Assembly (NCBI GenBank): GCA_964639765.1
Contig: CAZXEN010000011.1
Coordinates: 1 to 55,191 of the forward strand
Source of the DNA: Scybalousia_A sp964639765
GTDB taxonomy: Bacteria; Bacteroidota; Bacteroidia; Bacteroidales; P3
Direction of reading: 5' to 3'
DNA: 55,191 nt
This document shows, one piece after another, positions 1 through 8,563 of this stretch. The notes under the pieces were generated by a model. The model saw only the letters and a list, made by a program, of their open reading frames with translations, did not search any database and was not told where the DNA came from. How positions within the stretch are numbered: the first letter of the stretch is position 1; each line of letters begins with the position of its first letter. A program made the translations under genes and the position numbers.

Positions 1-966
1 AACATTGGTAACAAACAAATCATCTCCTACAAGCTGAATATTCTTGCCTATCTTGTCTGTAAGAAGTTTCCAACCGTCCCAATCGTCTTCTGCCATACCA
101 TCTTCTATTGATATGATAGGATATTTGTCTGTCCAAGTCTTCCAATAGTCTGCCATTTGGGAAGAAGTAAGTTTTTCTCCGCTTGACCATTTGAAATGAT
201 ATACTTTTTCTTCTGGAAGATAAAACTCACTGCTGGCTGGATCAAGAGCAATACAAACATCTTCACCAGGACGATAACCTGCTCTCTCTATTGCCTGAAG
301 AACGACTTCAATTGCTTCTTCATTGCTGCCTAAGTTTGGAGCAAAACCTCCTTCATCACCCACATTTGTTGAATGACCTTTATCTTTAAGAACAGATTTC
401 AGATTATGAAACACCTCAGCCCCCATTCTAAGTCCTTCAGAAAAACTGTTTGCTCCAACAGGCATAATCATAAATTCCTGAAAATCTATTTTGTTGTCTG
501 CATGAGCGCCACCGTTAAGAATATTCATCATTGGAGTAGGAAGAGTATAAGTATTTGCTCCACCGATATAACGATAAAGTTCCTGACCGGTTTCCATAGC
601 AGCTGCTTTTGCACAAGCCAAAGAAACTCCAAGAATAGCATTAGCTCCCAAACGGCCCTTGTTGTCTGTGCCGTCAAGCTCTATCATACGTTGGTCTATA
701 AGTATCTGCTCTTGAACAGGCAATCCTCTTAGTTCTTCTGCTATTGTTTTATTCACATTTTGAACTGCTTTCAAAACACTTTTACCCAAGAATACTGATT
801 TATCTCCGTCCCTAAGTTCTACTGCTTCATGAACTCCTGTTGATGCTCCAGAAGGGACAGCTGCTCTGCCCACTGCACCAGCTTCTGTATAAACTTCTAC
901 TTCTACTGTTGGATTTCCTCTTGAATCCAAAATCTGTCTTGCATGAATGCCGATTATTTGTGACAT
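1..966 (-). CDS. eno: Enolase (phosphopyruvate hydratase), 3' end cut by window edge
   Basis: This glycolytic enzyme interconverts 2-phosphoglycerate and phosphoenolpyruvate in the cytoplasm. Translating the minus strand from the ATG at 964-966 gives the classic enolase start, MSQIIGIHARQILDSRGNPT, followed by the substrate-loop region GASTGVHEA. Further on are NILNGGAHADN, the DEGGFAPN motif and the metal-ligand region ISIEDGMAEDDWDGW, and the frame stays open to base 1. About 322 codons are visible; the usual length is about 430, so the last quarter lies outside the window. A Bacteroidetes-type promoter lies upstream. Identification is secure from these family signatures. Confidence 0.97.
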   Translation of the reverse strand, partial: MSQIIGIHARQILDSRGNPTVEVEVYTEAGAVGRAAVPSGASTGVHEAVELRDGDKSVFLGKSVLKAVQNVNKTIAEELRGLPVQEQILIDQRMIELDGTDNKGRLGANAILGVSLACAKAAAMETGQELYRYIGGANTYTLPTPMMNILNGGAHADNKIDFQEFMIMPVGANSFSEGLRMGAEVFHNLKSVLKDKGHSTNVGDEGGFAPNLGSNEEAIEVVLQAIERAGYRPGEDVCIALDPASSEFYLPEEKVYHFKWSSGEKLTSSQMADYWKTWTDKYPIISIEDGMAEDDWDGWKLLTDKIGKNIQLVGDDLFVTNV

Positions 967-1020
967 ATCTGTAATTTATTTTTTAAGATTATTAAATAAT
1001 ATATTTTATTTTTCAGATTG

Positions 1021-1049
1021 CAAAAATAATAAAAAATAATGATATACAA
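1021..1049 (-). promoter_or_regulatory. Bacteroidetes-type promoter of eno
   Basis: On the minus strand TATTTTTG (1021-1028) matches the -7 consensus TAnnTTTG. A TTG lies 18 bases upstream (1047-1049). It is about 55 bases before the enolase ATG. Confidence 0.55.
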
Positions 1050-1101
1050 GTCATTTCTTCTGCAAATAAAAAATCTCTTGAATAAACATTTCCCTCTAAA
1101 C

Positions 1102-1134
1102 AAAAAAAAGGAAGGCAACACAAATAGCCTCCCT
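1102..1134 (-). terminator. Rho-independent terminator after gldN
   Basis: Read on the minus strand, AGGGAGGC (1127-1134) can pair with GCCTTCCT (1109-1116), with one G-U pair across a 10-base loop. A run of eight T follows. It sits 26 bases past the gldN stop and so ends the gldLMN transcript. Confidence 0.75.
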
Positions 1135-1159
1135 CATATAAATATATGTAATCAAAGGA

Positions 1160-2014
1160 TTAGTATTCCCACATATCCTGTTCCATGTCAAACAACAATT
1201 CTTCTATACGTTCAGACTCGTATAAAGCATCCATACCTGTCAAATAATCTCCTATTTGTCTATTGTATGTATTTGTTTCACGAATAACGTATGAAGTAAA
1301 ATGACGTTTTTGGAATATTTCATCGTATGTACGTCTTTCAGCGTCATTATACGGATTATATACCTCTGTATTTGCCAACAATTCTCTAACTTCAGGATCA
1401 TTGAAACGAATCCAGCCTATGGGCATAGGAATTGTAACTGCGCTCTCGTCTTGTCCTTGTTGCATATAATAAACCAAAGAAAAACCAACAATTCTAACGT
1501 CTCTGACACTTCTCTGCTTATCTATGAACCAACGCTCTTTCAAACGGAGAGTCTTGATATCTTCATTTGCCATAGCAGTAACAATCACTGTATCCTTCAT
1601 GTATTCTGTACCATCCAAGTCGTAGTATGGAACTTCTTCTGTCCTACGGTTACCCATAGAAGCTTTCTGAGCAGCCCAATCTTCCACTTCTTCCTTGAAC
1701 TCATCATCTTGGTAAACCTTGATAAGACCTTCTGAAATAGCATTGTCTATCATTGTCCACATATTCATTCTTGATTGTTGAGGATCCAAAGGATAATAGA
1801 ATACTTGATTCATTTTCTCTCTGAAGTCTATAACTCTCCAAACAGCATGCTCCCAAACAACGTCAGCAGCTCTAACGTATGGATATACAAAAGGTTTTTT
1901 AGCCTTGTTTACTATTGGACGGTCATAGAATTGGTCAAATTCCTCTTCTTGTGCAAACAAACTTCCACTCATAAGGAATAATGCACTTAATATTAACAGA
2001 GATATTTTCTTCAT
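1160..2014 (-). CDS. gldN: GldN/PorN, type IX secretion component
   Basis: This 284-residue protein has a cleavable signal peptide (residues 1-21, ending SLFAQ) and the GldN family body rich in aromatic and acidic residues (for example DVVWEHAVWRVIDFREKMNQ near residue 50). GldN/PorN is a periplasmic protein that, with the GldK/PorK lipoprotein, forms the ring under the outer membrane in the T9SS. It is the last gene of a gldL-gldM-gldN operon: 34 bases separate it from gldM, and a terminator follows. Identification rests on family sequence and the conserved gene order. Confidence 0.93.
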   Translation of the reverse strand: MKKISLLILSALFLMSGSLFAQEEEFDQFYDRPIVNKAKKPFVYPYVRAADVVWEHAVWRVIDFREKMNQVFYYPLDPQQSRMNMWTMIDNAISEGLIKVYQDDEFKEEVEDWAAQKASMGNRRTEEVPYYDLDGTEYMKDTVIVTAMANEDIKTLRLKERWFIDKQRSVRDVRIVGFSLVYYMQQGQDESAVTIPMPIGWIRFNDPEVRELLANTEVYNPYNDAERRTYDEIFQKRHFTSYVIRETNTYNRQIGDYLTGMDALYESERIEELLFDMEQDMWEY

Positions 2015-2048
2015 CTTACAAAATATTTTTTGGTTGTTATTATCAATT

Positions 2049-3641
2049 TTATTGTATAGTAAATACCATGGATTGATTGCTTGCAGCTTTCTCTCCGTCT
2101 GGTCCTTTTACCCTAAGTTCATCAATAAAGATTCTGTTTCCTCTTCTAAGCTTTTGTATTTTGTTTACCATTTCCGGTGTGAAAGCATTGCCTCTTCCTT
2201 GTATAGGAGCTTCACCGTCGCCACCAGCATAGAACATAACCTTGTAAGTTGTTACATTATATTGTACAGGAAAATCAAATCCTTCCATATCTACACGGAA
2301 TCCTTTCATAGCAAGCAAAGTTTCCTTGGCTATCTTTCCTCCTGAATAAGTACCTATCTTAACCGTTGGCTTAGGCATCATCTTTATTCTGAATTCCATA
2401 GATCCAAGACTTTGTGTTTTGTTGCCTATCTTTGCAGCAGCATTGATAGTACACTTGCCTTGAGTTTTTACATTTACTATATAGGAACCGTTGCCATCCG
2501 GACGTATAGTTGCACCATTTGAACCCGAAATGCTGACAATAAGGTCTTTTGAATTCACTCCAGGAGCACCTACACTTACAGGATTATCCACACCAATGTA
2601 AAATACGTTCATCTTGGTTGCAGAAATTGTAACAGACGGAGCAGCAACGAAGTATTCTCCTTCAAAATCATAAGGTATTTCTCCTGTCTCACGCTTTACA
2701 TAAACTGTTCCTTTGTATTTTTGTGGTCCTATAGCACCAGCACCAAATTTAAGTTTCAATGTACCTGAATCACCTACGATATTCTGTCCCCTGACATCAC
2801 CTCTAAGTTGAGAACGTGAGTCGTATGCAGCAACAATAACATCTGCTTCGTATGAATCGCCTTGCATTACGTAGGTAGATTTTGGTATAACTCTCGCCTT
2901 AACCATATCAAACTTGAAGTCATCTGCCGATATAGAAGAATATAACGCATTGATAAGGTCATATTCTGAGTTTTCTATCTCAGATTTGAGCTTATTGATA
3001 ATAACTACATCTGCAGCCAACACAGTATGATAGAAATTATACATCTGCCAATTAAGTTCTTGTCCAGCAGCATTCTTATGCGTAGATTTTGTATCTATCT
3101 GGACTTTTTTCAACTGTGGTTTGAATCTGTCATCACAAAGTTTAAGCATTTCTGTTTGGTAAGCATCAATTTTCTTTTTCATTTCTATTGCCTTACCCGC
3201 ACTCCCATCTTCAGTACCTGCACAAAAATAATATGTAGGTGCATCATAGTTGTCTTTTTTCTCTATAGCGTTGAAGCCATTTGCCTTGATAAGTTGCTTT
3301 ATCTCTGCAACGGGCTTGCCATCAGTATGAGAAATAACACCATATTTTATTTCATCTAAATAGTCTAATATTTCTTTGGTGGCTATTCTTACTTTTTTAG
3401 CCTTTTCCCAGTTTGGTCCTACTTTCCCTTGATTGTTGTTATATGCATTTTCAAACATTTGGTAAGCACTCTCTGTTTTGGAAAGAAGCAAATTGTTTGT
3501 CACTTCCAAACTATCGCCTACCGTAATGAATGACTGCAAGATTTCCGCTGATACATTCAGTGCTAACATTGCTGTATAGACCAAATACATCATGGTAATC
3601 ATTCTCTGCCTTGGGGTTTCGGGACAATTCGTAGCAGCCAT
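2049..3641 (-). CDS. gldM: GldM/PorM, T9SS motor shaft protein
   Basis: This 530-residue protein starts with the typical GldM N-terminus (NCPETPRQRMITMMYLVYTA), one transmembrane helix at about residues 15-35, followed by a long periplasmic region. In known T9SS, GldM dimers span the periplasm, connect the GldL proton-driven motor to the GldK/N ring, and consist of four domains. The length matches the family (about 510-530). It lies 42 bases after gldL and 34 before gldN, on one transcript. Confidence 0.95.
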   Translation of the reverse strand: MAATNCPETPRQRMITMMYLVYTAMLALNVSAEILQSFITVGDSLEVTNNLLLSKTESAYQMFENAYNNNQGKVGPNWEKAKKVRIATKEILDYLDEIKYGVISHTDGKPVAEIKQLIKANGFNAIEKKDNYDAPTYYFCAGTEDGSAGKAIEMKKKIDAYQTEMLKLCDDRFKPQLKKVQIDTKSTHKNAAGQELNWQMYNFYHTVLAADVVIINKLKSEIENSEYDLINALYSSISADDFKFDMVKARVIPKSTYVMQGDSYEADVIVAAYDSRSQLRGDVRGQNIVGDSGTLKLKFGAGAIGPQKYKGTVYVKRETGEIPYDFEGEYFVAAPSVTISATKMNVFYIGVDNPVSVGAPGVNSKDLIVSISGSNGATIRPDGNGSYIVNVKTQGKCTINAAAKIGNKTQSLGSMEFRIKMMPKPTVKIGTYSGGKIAKETLLAMKGFRVDMEGFDFPVQYNVTTYKVMFYAGGDGEAPIQGRGNAFTPEMVNKIQKLRRGNRIFIDELRVKGPDGEKAASNQSMVFTIQ

Positions 3642-3683
3642 AATCTATATTTCTTTATAATATATTCTTTTTTTTAAAACAAA

Positions 3684-4670
3684 TTAACCTTTAACCTGCA
3701 TTGCAGCAAGCATATTTCCATATATATCATTCAAAGAAGCAACTTTCTTGGAAAGTGCATTTACCTGCTCTTTGTATTTCAATACATTTTCTGCTGTGTC
3801 AGCGAAATTAACAACAAGATTGTCTATTCTTTCCTGAACATTCTTTGTTGCCTCAAGCTGAGCAGTAGAATTTTGAATCTGCATTTCATACAAAGCATTG
3901 ATAGAAGACAAACTCGAAGCCATGGTCTTCAAACCATCTATGTATGAAGCATCACCAACTGACAAAGTATTTGCAGTTTCTTTATATATGTTTGCAAGAG
4001 TGGAAACAGCACTTGTAGCTTCCTGCACTGAAGCAAGATATTCTCCAGAAGCAAGTAAATCCTTGTTAAGATAATCCGCAGTCTTTTTATATGCGTTAGT
4101 CAAATCAACTACACTTTCAGAAGCATCGGAAACATTCTTTATAAATTTTTCAGATGTTTCGGCAGCACTTGCAACAGAAGTAAGACCTTCAGCTGTATCA
4201 GAAAGTTTCTGCAGTCCTTTGCCAAGACTTTCTATCAATTCCGGTCCAATCTTTGCATCTTCAAGCATCTTGTCTAATTCTTGTGTTGCAGAAGCTCCAC
4301 TGACTCCACCTACACCTGAAAATCCTACGCCGCCACCGTCTCTCTTGTCTCCGAAAGCTTCAGGATTGGCTTTTTGTTGTTCATGTATAAGACGTTTTTT
4401 CTCGTCTTCCTCTTGAGGAGTCAAGCCTTCCATACCTGCCAATTCAGGATAAACCAATGACCAGTCATATGTAACGTGCAATGGCTCAAAAGCTGAGAAA
4501 AAGAATATCACAGCCTCGGTAAGCATACCTACAATAAGCAACTCGGTTGCAAAAGGCCAGTGATTGATTTTGAACAAGGCACCAACAATAACTATTGATG
4601 CTCCAACACCGTAAAGTTTTGCAGTTAACTGCTTGTAACCTTTACTTCTTACTAAAGTGTCTATTCCCAT
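3684..4670 (-). CDS. gldL: GldL/PorL, T9SS inner-membrane motor protein
   Basis: This 328-residue protein has two closely spaced membrane helices within residues 20-60. The second contains a buried glutamate (Glu52 in LTEAVIFFFSAFEP), which corresponds to the membrane glutamate known to matter for proton-driven rotation in GldL. A Gly-rich linker (about residues 112-128) leads to a long Ala/Ser/Glu-rich helical cytoplasmic tail. It is the first gene of the operon; gldK, usually directly upstream, is absent. A well-formed promoter lies 70 bases upstream. Confidence 0.93.
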   Translation of the reverse strand: MGIDTLVRSKGYKQLTAKLYGVGASIVIVGALFKINHWPFATELLIVGMLTEAVIFFFSAFEPLHVTYDWSLVYPELAGMEGLTPQEEDEKKRLIHEQQKANPEAFGDKRDGGGVGFSGVGGVSGASATQELDKMLEDAKIGPELIESLGKGLQKLSDTAEGLTSVASAAETSEKFIKNVSDASESVVDLTNAYKKTADYLNKDLLASGEYLASVQEATSAVSTLANIYKETANTLSVGDASYIDGLKTMASSLSSINALYEMQIQNSTAQLEATKNVQERIDNLVVNFADTAENVLKYKEQVNALSKKVASLNDIYGNMLAAMQVKG

Positions 4671-4740
4671 AATAAAATCAGATTTTTTAGTTTTTTGTTA
4701 TTGTTATTATTTATAAATTTCACCTTTATTGAACAAACGG

Positions 4741-4770
4741 CAAAGTTATAATATTTATTTTAAATAACAA
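4741..4770 (-). promoter_or_regulatory. Promoter of gldL-gldM-gldN
   Basis: The minus strand has TAACTTTG (4741-4748), a match to TAnnTTTG, with TTG (4768-4770) exactly 19 bases upstream. It is placed 70 bases before the gldL ATG. It shows that gldL starts its own transcript rather than following gldK. Confidence 0.75.
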
Positions 4771-4983
4771 TAATTTTAAACCTTATTTTATTTTTTTACT
4801 ACTTATTTTTACAATTTTTTACCACTGATACGAACAAAACGCCTGTAAGGTTACATTCCAAAACTTCAAAAAGTTTTAGACTTTGCAGTTTTTATCCTGA
4901 CAAAACAATACAAAAAGTTGAAAACAACTGTCTTTTCTATCACAAAAACAGACCACTGAATATCTGTCATAAGGACTTCATCT

Positions 4984-5067
4984 AAAAAAAGTTGGATTTC
5001 AGAATAAAAATCTTGATATTCGGAGTCAAAAGTGTTGATTTTTTTATCTAAAATCCAAGACTTTTTT
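4984..5067. repeat. Array of ~22-bp A-tract/word/T-tract units (site A)
   Basis: Four units begin with A-tracts at 4984, 5006, 5028 and 5050, exactly 22 bases apart. Each is followed by a core (GTTGGAT, TCTTGAT, GTGTTGAT, TCCAAGAC) and then T-rich sequence. The string GTTGGATTTCAGAA is shared exactly with the array at 33256, so these arrays are related by sequence, not only by composition. Confidence 0.7.
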
Positions 5068-5114
5068 CAATGTATCGCAACATATTGATTATAATATCTT
5101 TACACAAAAAAAAT

Positions 5115-5193
5115 AAAACGAGGTTTTAATTTTTTAAAACGAACTTTTAAGAGCACTAAAACTTAGTTTTTGTATGTCCAAAAGTTCGTTTTA
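5115..5193. repeat. Second ~22-bp unit array in the same intergenic region (site B)
   Basis: A-tracts start at 5115, 5136, 5158 and 5180 (steps 21, 22, 22). The cores are CGAGG, CGAAC, CTTAG and GTTCG, each followed by a T-tract of four or five. The last core is the reverse complement of the second. Confidence 0.65.
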
Positions 5194-5272
5194 TTTTACA
5201 AAAAAGAAAACATCTTCAACTGTCTATAAGTGTAAAAATTACAAAAAACTTTCTCAATAAAACAAATTTTAC

Positions 5273-5280
5273 TAATTTTG
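5273..5280 (+). promoter_or_regulatory. -7 element of the MerR-ddl-ABC operon
   Basis: TAATTTTG matches TAnnTTTG and is followed by C, 26 bases before the ATG of the regulator gene. No clear TTG box is visible at -33, so only the -7 part is claimed. Confidence 0.5.
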
Positions 5281-5306
5281 CTCTTTAAATTAAATTATAA
5301 GGAATT

Positions 5307-5648
5307 ATGGTCGATAAACTTTATTATTCTATCGGGGAAGTTGCAAAGGAATTCAATCTGCCTTATTCAACGCTTAGGTTTTGGGAAAAAGAGTTCACTA
5401 AACTGAAACCAAAGAAAAACAAACGCGGCGTGCGTATCTACACAAAGGAGAATATAGAGATGATACAGCAGATAGTTTTCCTTACAAGAGAAAAACACTT
5501 CACCTTGGATGGAGCCAAGAAAGCAATGCAGCAGAACAAGTATCAGGACAACGCATATAGGGAAGTGCTGGATACTTTGAAAGAAGCGAAACAATTCCTT
5601 TTGAAACTAAAACGAAACATAAGACAAGAAAACAATGAACAAGAATAA
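5307..5648 (+). CDS. MerR-family transcriptional regulator
   Basis: This small protein of 113 residues has the MerR winged-helix start: YYSIGEVAKEFNLPYSTLRFWE (helix-turn-helix, residues 6-27), then a wing with KNKRGVRIYTKENIEMI. A short C-terminal helical region (residues 58-113) has none of the metal-binding cysteines of metal-sensing MerR proteins. It matches the small MerR proteins common in Bacteroidetes. Its last 14 bases overlap the ddl start (shared ATGAACAAGAATAA), so the two are translationally coupled. The ligand and targets are unknown. Confidence 0.88.
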   Translation: MVDKLYYSIGEVAKEFNLPYSTLRFWEKEFTKLKPKKNKRGVRIYTKENIEMIQQIVFLTREKHFTLDGAKKAMQQNKYQDNAYREVLDTLKEAKQFLLKLKRNIRQENNEQE

Positions 5649-6618
5649 AAAAAACATTGCCTTGGTTTGTGGAGGTTATTCCGGAGAATACATAATATCT
5701 TTGCAGTCTGCAGAACAAATAGAGAACAATTTGAAAGATGACTTCAATCTTTACAAAATAATCATTACGAAAGAAGACTGGTATTATGAAAGAGAAAACA
5801 AAAGATATTCCATAAACAAAGACGATTTTTCTCTTGATATTGACGGTGAGCATATAAAATTTGACGGAGCTTTCATAATAGTTCATGGAACGCCGGGAGA
5901 AAATGGACTGCTGCAAGGATATTTTGACATGCTGGGAATAAAATACAACACTTGTGATGCTCTTTGCTCGGCTGTTACCTTTGACAAGACAACCTGCAAT
6001 GCTGTAGTAAGGGAATTCAATATTGTAAATGTAGCAAGGAACGTTACATTGTACGACAACGAAGATATAGATATTGAAAATATTCTTTCAAAGGTTAATC
6101 TGCCTGTTTTTGTCAAGCCTTCCCAGGGAGGTTCTTCAATAGGCATGAGCAAAGTCAAAGACAAATCTGAACTGGAAGCAGCCATCAGACAGGCTTTTGA
6201 AGTTCATTCCAAAATTTTGATTGAAGAATTTATCTCAGGTACGGAACTTTCTTGCGGAGTATTTATGGAAAATGGAAAAGTGACAGCATTCCCTGTAACG
6301 GAAATTGTTCCTAAAAAAGAGTTTTTTGATTACGAGGCAAAATACGACGGTTCTACAGACGAAATAGTACCTGCAAGAATAAGCAATGAACTGAAAGAAC
6401 TTGTACAACGAACCACAGAGAGAATATATAAGGACCTGAACTGCAAAGGAGTTTGTAGGGCAGACTATATATATAATAAGGAATCGGAAAAACTATTCTT
6501 TCTGGAAATAAACACAACTCCTGGACAAAGTCTTAACAGTATTGTTCCAAACCAAGTAAGAGCCATGGGAAAGGATGTTCATTGGCTTTACTACACTCAA
6601 ATGGTTGAAATACTGTAA
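5635..6618 (+). CDS. ddl: D-alanine--D-alanine ligase
   Basis: This cytoplasmic ATP-grasp enzyme joins two D-alanines for the peptidoglycan stem peptide. The 327-residue product has the N-terminal GGYSGEYIISLQSA region and HGTPGENGLLQGYFDMLGI (about residues 84-102). It also has the ATP-grasp loop KPSQGGSSIGMSKV (about 160-173) and the C-terminal metal and substrate motif EINTTPGQS (about 292-300). Length and motifs are normal. The start overlaps the MerR gene by 14 bases. Confidence 0.96.
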   Translation: MNKNKKNIALVCGGYSGEYIISLQSAEQIENNLKDDFNLYKIIITKEDWYYERENKRYSINKDDFSLDIDGEHIKFDGAFIIVHGTPGENGLLQGYFDMLGIKYNTCDALCSAVTFDKTTCNAVVREFNIVNVARNVTLYDNEDIDIENILSKVNLPVFVKPSQGGSSIGMSKVKDKSELEAAIRQAFEVHSKILIEEFISGTELSCGVFMENGKVTAFPVTEIVPKKEFFDYEAKYDGSTDEIVPARISNELKELVQRTTERIYKDLNCKGVCRADYIYNKESEKLFFLEINTTPGQSLNSIVPNQVRAMGKDVHWLYYTQMVEIL

Positions 6619-6635
6619 AACAAAATCTGTCTACC

Positions 6636-8471
6636 ATGTTCAAGAGTATGAAAAATATATTCAGAATTTTGAGGTATATGCTTAACTATAAAAGGTATAT
6701 ACTTCTGAATATCTTTTTCAATATCCTTCATATATTTTTCAATCTCTTCTCTATTGTCATGGTGGTTCCTTTTATCAGTATCCTTTTTGGATTGGTGGAA
6801 GCACCGGAAGCCCTGCCTGCATTCTCACTTTCAAAAGATGCTTTGGTTGGAATTGTATCCTACTATTTGAATTATTATAAGGAGACTCAGGGATTTTTTA
6901 CCTGCCTGTTATATATTTGTTGCTTCTTCACCCTGTTTACTTTCCTTTCAAATCTGTTCAGATACCTTGGATTGTATTTTGTCGTACCTATAAGAAACGG
7001 AATACTCAACGATTTAAGAATAGACATTTACAAAAAACTTACTATTCTGCCCGTATCCTATTTTTCCAATATAAGAAGAGGTGATGTTGTTTCAAGGCTG
7101 ACAACAGATTGCAGTATTGTAGAATGGACTGCTGCGACAAGTCTTCAAATGGTTGTAAAAGATCCTTTAATGATAATCATTTTTGCTACAGCCCTGTTCG
7201 TAACAAATTGGCAGTTTATGTTGTTTGTTCTTGTTGTACTGCCTCTGCCTATGGCTTTGATAAGAAGAATATCTGTAAAACTCAACAAAGACAGTGTGAA
7301 AACCCAACAAAAAGCAGCTGACCTGCTGTCTTTTTCTGAAGAAGCCCTTTCTACTATAAAAACAACCAAAGGACTGAAAGCAGAAAAAGTCATGCAACAC
7401 CGTTTTGCTATTCACAACAGAGCATATGAAAGAATCAGCAATAAAGTTATAGCAAAAAATTCTTTGGCCTCTCCTTTGTCTGAGTTTTTTTCCATGATGA
7501 TACTTTCACTCGTAATCATAACAGGAGGTATATTTGTATTAAAAGGACATATGAACACTGGAGTTTTAATTGCTTTCACAGTTATCTTTTCAAGAATAAT
7601 ATCACCAGTAAAAGAATTAATAACGGCATATTATAATTTCAAACGAGGAGAAGCTGCTGCAAAAAGAATTTATGAAATACTTGATGCAGAAGAAAAAGTG
7701 GAAGAAAAGCCAGATGCTGTTGTAATGTATGGTTTTGATGACAAAGTGGAATTCAATAATGTGGGTTTTGAATATGAAGACAACAACAGTTTTGCCCTTC
7801 AGGATATTAGTTTTACAGTAAACAAAGGAGAAAAAGTAGCTATTGTAGGAGCTTCTGGAGCAGGAAAGACGACAATATTTGATTTATTGCCGAGATTTGC
7901 AGATGTAACAAAAGGAGCAATACTCATAGATGGAATAGATATAAGAGAATTTAACATAAACTCCCTAAGAAAACACATAGGAATAGTTACTCAGCATTCC
8001 ATACTTTTCAATGATACAATATATAATAATATAACCTTCGGTTTAAAAGGTATAAAGGAAGAACAAGTAAGAGAAGTTGCACGCTTGGCAAACATAGATG
8101 AATTCATAGAGTCATTACCGGAGAAGTATCAGACAAATATTGGTGACAATGGAACTGCTTTATCCGGAGGACAACGACAAAGAATTTGTATAGCACGCGC
8201 TTTGCTGAGAAATCCGCAAATTCTTCTTTTAGACGAAGCAACTTCTGCAATGGATTCTGAAAATGAACACAAAGTTTCTTTGGCAATAGACAATGCAATG
8301 AAAAACAGAACTATCATTACTATTGCCCACAGACTTTCTACAATAACAGATGCAGACAAAATAGTTGTTTTGGACAAAGGAAGGATTGTAGAAATGGGTA
8401 CACATCAGGAACTGCTGCAAAAAAATGGCTATTATACCACTCTCGTTAATTATTCAAAACACATAAAATAG
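6636..8471 (+). CDS. ABC transporter with fused membrane and ATPase domains, MsbA-like
   Basis: This 611-residue half-transporter has six membrane segments in residues 15-330 and an ATPase domain after about residue 365. The Walker A motif GASGAGKTT is near residue 405, the signature LSGGQRQR near 508, Walker B ILLLDEATS near 529 and the switch IAHRLST near 563. This is the lipid/LPS flippase (MsbA) type, but peptide or drug exporters share the layout. It lies 17 bases after ddl, which suits an envelope-assembly role. The start could also be Met5. Confidence 0.9.
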   Translation: MFKSMKNIFRILRYMLNYKRYILLNIFFNILHIFFNLFSIVMVVPFISILFGLVEAPEALPAFSLSKDALVGIVSYYLNYYKETQGFFTCLLYICCFFTLFTFLSNLFRYLGLYFVVPIRNGILNDLRIDIYKKLTILPVSYFSNIRRGDVVSRLTTDCSIVEWTAATSLQMVVKDPLMIIIFATALFVTNWQFMLFVLVVLPLPMALIRRISVKLNKDSVKTQQKAADLLSFSEEALSTIKTTKGLKAEKVMQHRFAIHNRAYERISNKVIAKNSLASPLSEFFSMMILSLVIITGGIFVLKGHMNTGVLIAFTVIFSRIISPVKELITAYYNFKRGEAAAKRIYEILDAEEKVEEKPDAVVMYGFDDKVEFNNVGFEYEDNNSFALQDISFTVNKGEKVAIVGASGAGKTTIFDLLPRFADVTKGAILIDGIDIREFNINSLRKHIGIVTQHSILFNDTIYNNITFGLKGIKEEQVREVARLANIDEFIESLPEKYQTNIGDNGTALSGGQRQRICIARALLRNPQILLLDEATSAMDSENEHKVSLAIDNAMKNRTIITIAHRLSTITDADKIVVLDKGRIVEMGTHQELLQKNGYYTTLVNYSKHIK

Positions 8472-8563
8472 TATCTCTTACATAATTTATAAAATATTTT
8501 TTTTAAAGCAACGTTATAAATGGGATAAAAAAACACGCAATTATACACAATAGTAAAATTTAT

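Larger units (their letters stand above)
4671..5306. other. Gene-free region between gldL and the MerR gene
   Basis: This is a 636-base AT-rich divergent intergenic region with no credible ORF and no gldK remnant. It contains the gldL promoter, two A-tract/word/T-tract arrays (4984-5066 and 5115-5190, listed separately) and the promoter of the rightward operon. I see nothing else between 4771 and 4980. Confidence 0.7.

Noticed and set aside
4984..5193. CRISPR array
   Set aside because: Units are 21-22 bases, differ from one another, have no unique spacers and there are no cas genes nearby.
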